NCBI GenBank assembly: GCA_963920765.1
Contig: OY987251.1
Span: 3,536,501 to 3,600,500, forward strand
Origin: Ulota crispa
Lineage: Eukaryota > Streptophyta > Bryopsida > Orthotrichales > Orthotrichaceae
Reading direction: 5' to 3'
Length of the DNA: 64,000 nt
Shown: positions 11,913 to 22,313 of the stretch, piece after piece
Numbering within the stretch: the stretch's first letter is position 1
Layout of the letters: each line of letters begins with the position of its first letter
Made by a program: the position numbers and the translations under genes
The notes under the pieces: model-generated
Told to the model about the DNA's origin: nothing
Database searches by the model: none
The model's input: the letters and a program-made list of their open reading frames with translations, nothing else

Positions 11913-14898
11913 TTAACCCCTAAATGCTCAAGGTTTGCATGGACTTTTCAGAGTTTTCATGAAATAGGACAATGAACCAATCTTTTCATAAGTCTCATCA
12001 CATTTTTTTAAAGTGTAACCGTACTATATTAAACTTCACATTTTAGAGAGTACATGGAAAAAGAAAACATAACAATATCATTTATAATTTGAAAGATTAT
12101 AATGTTTGAACATGAGGGCAATAAAATTGCAATACCGACTTGAAATCTTCCAATCTTCATTTCACATGCAATATCTAAGATGTTGGTCACCAAAAAAATA
12201 TGAACTTCAAGGTCATTACATGTCCAAGCTCAATCAATTTATGGCTTTCAAAATCTACTCCTACCTTTCTTTTAAATGAATTTCTAATATGGATTTTCCT
12301 CCATGCTCAAGTGTATTTGAGGCTCCGGGGGTTGACCATTGAATTTTTAGAAACTAGGTGAGATAAAAAAAAATAGGGTCAACTTAATTCATTTGAGGTA
12401 ATTTTTATATTTTTGGTAGATGTACAAAAGCATGCAAAATATATGACTCACTTCATTGTATATAAAATAGGGTATGGGTTAATAATATATTTTAGAAAAA
12501 AAATAGGATATGGTTTATTGAATCCCTCTATAATTGTTGAATAGAATGAGTTTGAGTAATCATGTGCGTTACCCGTTTAGATGAATGAAACTGCAATGTT
12601 TGTCTTGATTCTGAACGTAATGGATGTATAGTATTCATGGTTTGATGCTGATTCAACACGTGGCAAGTTGCGGTGGCTTAGGGTTCTCAATAGGGTTTGT
12701 AGTGTAGGGTTGTGCACACGCTCTTTATCATTTTTAGAAAGGGTTCTTGTTGCTCAAAGCGGTAGCACTTTGGATTCTTTTGATTGCGTTTGTATTTTTG
12801 TGGTTTGCAATTTGTACCAACCTTGGATTCTCTGAACACAAATATCACAAGCAAGGAAGTAACGCAGTTTTAGGGTTTTAGAGTTGAGGCTTGGTTTTTT
12901 TGTATTCCTCCCCAAATCTTCTTTGCGGTGGTTACCTGAAGCACAAGATTGGCTGTTGAAGGGTTTAGAATTTTTCTTTCCAACATTGTCACGCTCTTTC
13001 CAACCATTTGGTTGTGTTCAAGGGCGCTTATCCATTGAGGTTGGCCTGTTTTTCTTCCTCCTTGAATTGGGGTTTCAAGTCGTCACTGAGATCATTTAAG
13101 TTTCTGTTTTGATATTGGATCAGCGCAAATGTTGTGTTAAAGGTGGGCAACTTTAGGGTTTGTGGTTTTTTAGCATTTATATTATCTTTCCATTTTTTCT
13201 TTTCAGTGACTTGGGGTTTGCTTTTTATATGCAATGCAAGTAAGAGTCTGGTGGGGTTAGGAATTCTGGTTTATCGTGTGAGACAAAGTTGGGGGCCATC
13301 ATATTTTTGGTTTCATTGGCCTTTTCTAGGATTTGACTTGGAGAGCTTGGAGAAGGTATTTACATAATTCCTTGCACTTTACTAGCTGCTGCTCTTTCTC
13401 TCCATTTTTCTTAGCCAATGTCTGGTTCAATGTAGGTGTATTTATGTTTTGCAAGGTTTGAAATTTCTATATTGGTTTAGGGTTTGTTTTAGGGCTTCTA
13501 GAAGGCTTGTAGGTAGTAAATTCTAATCAATCCGTTTCTTTGTTTAGGAAGTTTAGGGTTTTAAGTTGTCTACCTTTTTTGGAAAGTGAATGTATTGTTC
13601 TTTTGGATTCAAGGGATAAATGCGGTGTCAAAGTGGGGTTAATTTTTATAGTAGGGTTGGAGGAGGTCCGTTGAGGGTTCTTTGTTGGTATTCAACTTTG
13701 ATTCATAGAGCAATCAGACAATTGGCCCTTAAGCTTCTCATGAATCATTTTTGAAATCCATAATTAACGTAACATCCACCAAAAATTAGGGTTTGTATAA
13801 TCGTACAAAAAATTACCCTAGCACAATTGCAAGGTCTTTGTACTCACTTTCAACCATATCAGATCCAGTCATTCCAGTTGCCACATCGATATAGCACTAT
13901 GTCATCTACTCTCCTTTGGTTTACACCCAGCAATCATGTAGATAAACGTTGAAAAACAATTTTTGTTTTTTTCCAAGTGCCCTTCTATCTGGCTTATTTT
14001 GCGGTGTAGATGTACAAGTACTTAAACTGTGTAACCTTACATCATCTATGTTTGTATTTGTTGTTGCTGCATTTTTTCAGTGCTTCCTAAACTAGTCAAG
14101 CTCTAGTCTGGTTCTTAATGGAAACTTTTTCTCGCATATTTAATTGTAAGGAACATTTCTTGTAAAAGTTGTAAATGTATGTTCTCAAGTTCCATTTGGA
14201 TCATGGACAAACTGTTGTGTTCTTAAATGCAACAGGAATGTCTATTTTTCTCTGCAATACCGTGTGAAGTGTCTATTTCCTTTTCCATTGACACCCTAAA
14301 CCCTACTTTGTTATATGCTTGAAGTTTTGTTTTCACAAATATGTTTAGAATTTACAGCTATTTTCTATACTTTTTGAATGCTAGATTTCAATATTTTCAC
14401 AAGTTCATTGTTAGGCAGAAAAATCTAATCATGGTATTTTGGAATTTGTAAAGAAAATAGGGTACCAAAAAATTGTCCCTCAAACCCTTTAGAAATAAAC
14501 ATAGGGTGCCATAAATCACATGAAAGTAGCTATTTTTATAAAGATAGGGAGGACAAAAATTCCCTAAAAAACATAAATACCCCCCCTTTAATTACTCCAT
14601 TATTGCACGTGGTATCCCATTGTAAGGGGGGGGGGTGACCCCACCAAGATTTGAGGCTCATTTTCAAGATTTCCCAACACTTGAGAACTCAAGTTTGCAG
14701 TAGACACCCTTGTACAAAATGTTAAGCAAGAAAATTATCAACATTCATTTTCAAAATCAGATTTTTGGTGTTAGAAATAGACTTTGAAACAAACTTGTAT
14801 TGGAAAAAAATTACAGACAATTATGCTTCAATAAGGTTTTATTCATCTTCAAAGTTTTGTAAACACCCAAATTGGGTGCCTTGCACATTTAGGGTTAA
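11913..14898 (+). mobile_element. TTAA element, family C, split by a ~2.3-kb insertion
   Basis: The left half (11913-12325) starts TTAACCCCTAAATGCTCAAG. The right half (14649-14898) runs from ATTTGAGGCTCATTTTC to TTGCACATTTAGGGTTAA. Both halves match the continuous C copy 31008-31660 (inverse orientation), where the sequences flanking GAGGCTC are joined. Confidence 0.75.
12326..14648. mobile_element. ~2.3-kb insertion in the C element, flanked by an 11-bp direct repeat
   Basis: ATTTGAGGCTC occurs at 12315-12325 and again at 14649-14659, on either side of the segment, where uninterrupted C copies have it once. The edges are GGGGGTTGACC and GGTGACCCCACC, weakly inverse. A 9-11-bp duplication would suit a Mutator-type element, but LINE-like insertion is not excluded. 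The interior around 12.6-13.7 kb is less AT-rich and holds several AGGGTTT words, but I see no credible coding exon. Confidence 0.5.
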
Positions 14899-14910
14899 AA
14901 GCGTTGTTCA

Positions 14911-15386
14911 GTTCTAATCATATTTCATAAAAATATGTGGGAATTCATATTTGCACACCAGGGGGTTGATATTTGCACACCCCCCCTTGGGGGGTAAATT
15001 AGTGATTTCTACCATCAAAAAGCTAAATTTGAGAATTTTGAATTCAGATTTGGACTTAGAGACCATGACTTGGTTTAGAACCATGAAAGAAAATTGCAAC
15101 TGAACAACATCCAATGAAAAAACTTATTTTTTTTACAAACAAAAGTAAAAGTGACACTTTTCCCTCTAACTAAGCTTTCCAGTGGGTTTTGGTAAATCAC
15201 AATTTTTTTTATGGTTCTAGACTAAAGCGTGGTCTCTAAGTCCAGATCTAATTTCAAAATTCTTAAATTCAGCTTTTTGATGGTAGAAATCACTAATTTA
15301 CCCCCAAGGGGGGGGGGTGTGCAAATATCAACCTTTGGTGTGCACATATCAATTCCCAATTTTTTTATGGAAAATGATTAGAATTA
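14911..15386. mobile_element. Foldback element J (copy 2), intact
   Basis: Two arms of about 230 bp: GTTCTAATCATATTTCATAA outermost, then TTTGCACACC...CCCTTGGGGG, GTAAATTAGTGATTTCTACC and TTGGACTTAGAGACCA, all repeated inversely to 15386. Compare 2861-3627. It directly follows the right end of the C element (14898). Confidence 0.8.
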
Positions 15387-15406
15387 AATATGTATCAAAC
15401 CAAGTT

Positions 15407-15540
15407 AATTTTTGTTGGTGTTTTCCAAAATGATAAATTACAATCATTGTTTTGTTGATAAGAAATGATAATAGAGTGTGGTTTTTTAATATAAAAAATT
15501 TGATTGCAACATATCATTTTGAAAAACACCAACAAAAATT
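15407..15540. repeat. 134-bp foldback hairpin
   Basis: The 40-bp arms AATTTTTGTTGGTGTTTTCC... (15407-15446) and their inverse (15501-15540) differ at only a few positions. The loop is about 54 bp. Confidence 0.75.
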
Positions 15541-15789
15541 CACTTCATTTTATACAATTTTAAATCAGTTTTTATTTTGTTTAAATTTCCCCAAGAAAAC
15601 CTCAGAATTGAACAATGTTGTAAAAGAGGGGGATGGCAATATCAAAAACAAGGGTGGCAATATGAAGACCCTAATTTTAACTTAAGAATAAAAGAACCAT
15701 TAAGGCAACATGAAGAGTATATACATTGTCATTTTAAAGTTTTAACCCGACCCTAATAACATAAAATTGAACAAACGGTGAACTGAAGT

Positions 15790-16110
15790 TTTTCAATCAT
15801 GCAATTTTCTACCTATGCAACAATTTTTTTCCACAAGCAAGATTTTTTACCCGAGAGTTTCCATTATGCCCATGTGATTATGCTGCAACCCATACACAAG
15901 TATTTTGCCCACATAGTAATCATTCAAGTTATTGTTTATTTGTTTTTGTTTACTACATGCGCATTTTATTACACATGCCATCTTGTACTTACGCGTTTAT
16001 GTACCCATGCAGCGGGTTTTCCCTTTTTACCCTCAATTCATAACTCGCTTGACCAACAGACAGCTTTTGCACCAAGTTTATAATAAAAGAAAGCCCAATG
16101 GCATGACATT
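15790..16110 (-). mobile_element. Family Z repeat, fragment in reverse orientation
   Basis: Translation of this strand resembles that of the opposite strand of copy 1 (AHIVI...YL...C pattern), so it is an inverted, eroded copy. Neither terminus is recognisable. Confidence 0.4.
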
Positions 16111-16442
16111 GGTATAGTGACATGTACCTCAGCTAGACCAATAGAGAAAGCTGTAACCAGGTTTACCATGAAAAAAAGGTAGATGTATTATATATATATA
16201 TATATATATAGTACTTAATGCTAAACCTAATTATTGTACCTAAAGTGTTTTGCATGGATGATTAATAATGTTTTGATTATTATCTATCAATAAAAGAGTA
16301 ATTTGTACAAGTTATATTTCCAACTACATAACTTGCATACCGCATTTTAAAGTTGTATGACCTACCATTGGGTTTAAGATGCTACTAAGTTGTAGTACAA
16401 AAAGACAAATCATAATGTGTTTCTAGCACTGCCTAGCTTCAA

Positions 16443-17407
16443 TTAATCCCTCAATGCCTAAGGCCCCTCAATGCCCAAGGCCTATTTGAGCTTTTGGAAT
16501 TTTCATGAAATTCAACAATTACCTAATATTTTCATAAATTTCATCAAGGTTTTTTCAATTGTAACAATACAAATTTAAACTAAACATGTTAGAGATCACA
16601 TGGGAAAAGAGAACAAAACAATATCACATACAATTCAAAAGATTATAATGTTTGGACCCAAGAGTGTTAAAACCATAGAAGTGACTTGAAGTCTTCTAAC
16701 CCTCATTTCATATGTCAAATCTAAAAAGTTGGTCATCAAAACAAAACCAGGTTTAAGGTCATTATTTGTTTAATTTTAATCAATTTACAATTTAAAAAAT
16801 CTACTCTTGTTTTTTTTTAAATGGGTTTCTAGTGTGGATTTTTCTCCAAGTTCTACATCAAATACTGCATGTAGGTTGCCCCATACTAATTTCTTGACAT
16901 TTTGCACTATATGAATATTTACTACTGCTACAATAAATTTCAGCAATAATTATTGCAAGAAGTAACTTTTAAAAGTCTTGGCAAGGGCAACATAGAATGA
17001 CAAATTAGCTAAGTCCACATGGTAAACCATGTGAAATCTTAGTATCTACACAATTTCATGCATCTCCAAGTGGTCAAGCCATGAGTCATGAGGTAACTTT
17101 CTATGATAAGGCAACCTAATTGTTAAGGCAACCTAAATGTACTATTTGGTGTACTATATTTGAGGCTCATTTTCAAGAACTTCCTCACACTACTAAACCT
17201 AAGATTGCAATGAACACCCTTGTATAAATACTTGAGTAGAAAAATCATGAATTTTTGTTTTCAAAATCAGATTTTTCATGTCAAAAATAGACTTCATAAC
17301 AAAACTATATTGAAAAAAAGTACTGAAAATAGTGATTCAATTAAGTTTTATTCATCTTCTAAGTTTTGTAGAGACCCCAATCTGGTTGCTTGGGCATCTA
17401 GGAATTA
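16443..17407 (+). mobile_element. TTAA element, family C, with a nested ~296-bp miniature element
   Basis: From TTAATCCCTCAATGCC to GCTTGGGCATCTAGGAATTAA. The interior follows the other C copies (TAACCCTCATTTCATATG, TTTGAGGCTCATTTTCAAG, AATTTTTGTTTTCAAAATC). The extra length over the 653-bp copy is largely due to the insertion at 16856-17151. Confidence 0.75.
16856..17151. mobile_element. Miniature inverted-repeat element K
   Basis: The left end CATCAAATACTGCATGTAGG and the inverse of the right end CACCAAATAGTACATTTAGG are about 80% alike and both continue into TTGCC. It interrupts the C element between TTCTA and TACTATATTTGAGG. A piece of the same family occurs at 60450-60500. Confidence 0.65.
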
Positions 17408-20400
17408 AGGGAATCCCTAGCTAGCTGTGTCTACACCTATGCCGACGACTAATATTCAATGTATAAGTGTCAATGACTATGTCAGGGGCAGCTGGCATTT
17501 CCAACGTGGGGATTTCAAAATCCAATCCCCCTGCCTAATCATGGCTTTGGAAGGCAGGATTTGACAAGACAATGCAGACAGGCGGTCGCGTGGACGTGGA
17601 AGGCGGGAAGTTGAGCATTGCAGAGGTCAAGTTGGTAGCACTTTGCATCTTCCAAGGCACTACGAGAGGTGAGAAGTTGCGGCGGTTGAGAGCATTACTG
17701 TCATTGGCTAGGAGCGAGGCGCAAAACCACTTGCAAGGATTGCACTGCAGTTGCTATAAAGCACAATTTGCAAGCGTCTAGAGGGAGGGAGCCTAACGTC
17801 TTAGGGAATGCATGCAGGAGTTATAAGTTTTTTATAGGAGAGGAAGGTTGGGCCTGTGGATATCAATTTAGTGGGTGCGAGCGAGGGTGCGTGGAGCCGC
17901 GTGAGGGTGGTTGCATGCTGTGATGGGAGGTGGTGCATTGCAACCCATTGAGCCGGGTTACACTGATTATGCCATTGCTAATTCAGAATTTCTATTTTCC
18001 CAGGATTTACGCATGAGCTCTAAACCCTCATGAAGAGGGTTACTACATAAGCTCGGGGCGAAGGATAACGATATCACCAAAGTAGTGACGTGTTGCAATG
18101 TGAATTAGAGGATCAAGTGAACCACAAGGTCCAATTGAGGTATAGGCAACGGGATTGGCCTGTGCATCCTCGCAAGCTACGTGCTAAGGAGGGAATGATG
18201 GCTGGGACAAGAGCTGCTAAAAGTTGATTGTTTGGAGAAGTTTCTGGCAAATGAAGTAGGAGTTTCTGCAACTCAACTTACTATGGCTATTGCAATCATA
18301 TATACTCCAAAGCGCTGCACATTGAAGTTAATCTTGGTGCGTCCCTTTGCCTTTGATTGCTTTTTGGGAAGGGAATAATAGTTTCTACTAAGCGCAATGA
18401 AAGGGTTGGTGTACTGAAGGTTGTACTTGCATTGAAATTGAATAGAGATTGCACATGGCGGAGCAAAGGTTCCTTATAGGTGTGAGTGATTTATAATATG
18501 GATAAGGCAATGATGAGTACTTGCGGTTTTGGTTGGATCCAAAATTACGCTGTTAGAGTGCTACCACTGCGCATCCCTGTGCTGGCAATTGTGTCTAATA
18601 TTAGGTGATTTTTCAAAACAAGTGTCTATTGCGGATGAGCACAATCCCTATAACCCTGGTAGATACACGCTCCTTTGTGAGGTCATCGTATACTGTGTTA
18701 ATGGAATACGGTGATCTCCAAAAAGAATGTACCAGAGGAAATATTTGAGTATAATTAATTTTTTGATTATAAAGCCAAATTGAAATTCCAAAATTAAGTA
18801 TTACAATAAGAGTTTTAGCATTGCTGGATCAACATTGTTTAGATTCTAGTGACAAGTTTCTCTCTTGGCTTATAATGGTGGCATTGGCCACAACGACATG
18901 ACATGCTACCTAGATTGTAGTGAAGGGATTGTCATTGCACAGCCTTCTCTACTTTGTCTTTAGCTCTGCATGGTCATGCTGCACTTTAGAAATGTAGATA
19001 TAGGAATGGCAGGAGTGCATGCCTCCACCTTGGTTGGCAAAACCAAGGTAAGTTTTCAAAGCTGAGCAGTCCTAGAACCACAAGTGCAAAGGTAGAGCAC
19101 AAGGTGTAAAACCAGGAGTGGCGAAAGACACTTAGTGTATGAGTGTCATGTACCACTGTTGGAACAGAATTGTAGTACTTACATATACCGGAGTTTGAGA
19201 GTGTAGCCCGGTTGGACTTGTGGACCATTTTGCAAGAACATTGCGGGTGCAGCCAGAGAGGATTACAAGCACAGTTGCTTGTCATGGCGGAAGGGAGGAT
19301 CCAAGGAAGAAGGGATCATGAGTAGTGAACCGCATAGCTATCAACGGTAAGCTCAGCTACGGAACTAAACCAAGAACTTGCAAGTATTGCTTGTCATTGA
19401 TGAACAACTGTAGTATGTACGCACCAGAATTTGATGTTACCTTTAGGTTTGTCACATATAGTATGAGAAGCCCATTGCATAATGCGGTTGCACCAAAATA
19501 CCACTAAACATTTATGAGAATGACATGGGTGACTCCATGCCTTTCACAGAAGCGTTGATAAATTCCTATAGAGTACATGTAACTTCACAATTGAGAGAAC
19601 CAATAGAGTAGAGCTTCAAGAATGACTCTCAAAGTTGGGTACGCAATTGTGGTCCGACCTAGCTGCAAAGAATGTTGCAACCCCTAATTTTGTTTTCAAA
19701 ATGAGCCTCAAAGAAGCATAGCAGACCATTGGCCTAAATCCATGGGCAAACAATGAGCACGGCTTAAACAACATTGTCAACACATTCAAATTATCAATGA
19801 AATAAGGCGCAATAGGCAGTGTGTGAATTTATTCAATTTTATTGCAAGAAACAACCAATGAAACCTGTACATTCATAGTTTTACATTGGTGAATCTATAG
19901 AGTCAGATTGTGGTTTGTGAGAAGGATGGGTTTGCAAGGCACATTGCTAGTCATTAGTGTTAGGATTATAACAACATTGTCCATAAAACCAAAGCGCATT
20001 GTAAGAAACATGGAAGGCATATGTAGATCGTTAATGGTTTAGGAGGATAGTCTTTTCCTGTACAATAGTCAATTACCAAATGTCTCTTAGATGCAGTATT
20101 GAATAGCCATGTAGACCCTATGTCAACGTGATCTAAATTGCAGTCAATGATGCCTAAGAAAAACCACTATATGCCCAAAGTTGTGATATACAGGGAGGAC
20201 AACTTGGAACAGTGCAGTGAATGCAAGTTTGAAATGACAATGCCACTACCCACTATGGACATTCAACGACAACGTTGTCCTCTAAATCTTAATGAAGTGA
20301 AGCATTGTTGTTGTTGCCCTGACAACGTTGTTGAAATAGCGGGTTGCTTTGCTGGTCAATGAGTTGCATGTAGTTTTGATGAATCCTAAACCCATGTCCA

Positions 20401-22313
20401 CAGAGAATCCTGAACACTAAAGGAACATATTACTTAAGCATAAAAATAGGTTGCTCCTTAAAGGCCATGGTTCTGTGACGTAGTGTTAAGGAACCTCCGG
20501 TGCTTTAATAATCACATCTGCTCCCTTCATGGTATACTAACGTGCTGTTTGATCTAGTTTATGTTTCCAGATTCAGTGGTTAGGGTCTAATCAAGCCAAC
20601 CAACAGCAATACTTTGAATGAGATCAGAATTTTATCCTAGATTGGATTGCTAAAATGGAATGTTAGTTCCGCACCATGTAGCCATAGTTATGGACGCGTT
20701 TGGTTTCATAGACCAAAACAAGATTTCAAGACAATCACATCAAAGAAGCTAAACTGAGCAAGGCATTAAGTTGCAGCCGTGTCACCAGCAGGGCACATGA
20801 ATAAAGTGCATAAAGCAAAATTGTAGAAGGGGGTTGGCAAGAGTGGGAGCCTATATATGTGAAAACAAATAGTTTTTTCAACTTTGGCGTTCGTCAAAGA
20901 TTTGAAGACAACAACAAATCCATCCATTTGTAGGTAAGCACCTTTGCACACAAATCCATTAGTTATAATTGTACTTTGGACACGCAATACACAAGGTAGC
21001 CTTTAAAAATCACCAAAGAATAATTTTGGACGGGGTCGCAATGTTGGATCATAATTGCGGCTGCAAAGATATTGCTAAACAAAAATAATGATATCCTGAA
21101 GTTAGTCAATATGGCCTTGCACATAAATGTTTAGAGAACATTCCGTATGCAATTTTCACACGATGCAACAGATTTTGGATTGTCCTATGTGCTATCCTTC
21201 AGCAAAGACGCTGAACCACTTGGGTTATCTTTTAGTTTGTTCTAGAATGATGAAGAGGCTATAAGGGTTGTTTGGATGTACCTTGTGTAGACAACGATCT
21301 TGAAGTTAATAGTTTGGAAAACACACTTGAGTAGATGGCCGTCTTTTTACACAGTGGCTCTTGCTATGTACTTTTTTATAACTGTGAGCCACTCTAAACC
21401 CTTCAGCATGGTAGATTCTAATGACAACCTTGTCCATTCAAATCAAACAATGAGGATCTTGCACAGTAGTTCTATAAAACCTTAGTTAACCTCAATGTCA
21501 ATGTCAAGAAACATGGTCAAGCACTTTTGACTGAGTGTATCTTGGAAGTCCCAAATGCATGGTCGTTACATATGTACAACAAAATTTCTAAAGTTGTCAA
21601 TATCAAAAGAATGCAATTTTAAAAATCGATTACAACTAAAACGCAACAATCCTCTTCAAGTAGACGCTCAATTATCAATCGGGATTGTTTAGGATGTAAA
21701 GATTGGTTTATGCAAGAAGTGTTTGCATGTGAATTGGGTAGGGCATTGTCAATAGATGTGTGGTGATTTTGTAAGGGAGAAAAAATTGGATTGTTAAGAT
21801 ACGCAGTTGCATGTCCAAAACAGTAGGATTCCGAAGCTCATGACATGACAATTGTAGATCACAGCAGTAATTGAAAGTGAAGATTGAGTATGCTGAATTT
21901 TATTTAGAGGAACATGAAAATTCTAAAAGAATGAGAGTGTATACTTTGTGGAAGCTCTTGGCAATAAAATTCCATTTTGAGGTAAAATAAAATTTGCTTG
22001 CAATACCACCGCTGGTACATATTAACAAAGATAATTGTTTTATCCAAAGTACGTTGCTAAAATATTGTTGTACTTGTTCTCTGAAGCCCCTATAAGGGAT
22101 AAATTCATAAAAAATGATAAATCTTTGTTTTTGACTCAATTCAGACAAGTAGGAGCTGCCTTGATCCCTTATTGATGTAGGTTATAATTTTGGAAGAATA
22201 ATTTGTTCTCTTGATATTGAACTATTGTGAGAAGGTTTACAACATTCTTTACAACAACCAATTAGTTTGGGGCCTTGCAGTTGGCAATTTAACAAAGGTC
22301 AGTAGTAGGAAGC
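17408..22313. other. Less AT-rich tract without recognisable genes
   Basis: Starts exactly at the right TTAA of the C element 16443-17407 and leads into the DUF7869-like gene. Composition is visibly more balanced than in neighbouring repeats, with CG-rich patches near 17570-17960. Open frames are all below 100 codons and look random (for example 17572-17781 and 18986-19285). It may be decayed sequence of one large element that includes the DUF7869-like gene, but no terminal repeats were found. Confidence 0.4.

Noticed and set aside
12860-13570. Several TTTAGGG/AGGGTTT words resembling plant telomere repeat
   Set aside because: Scattered single units, never in tandem.
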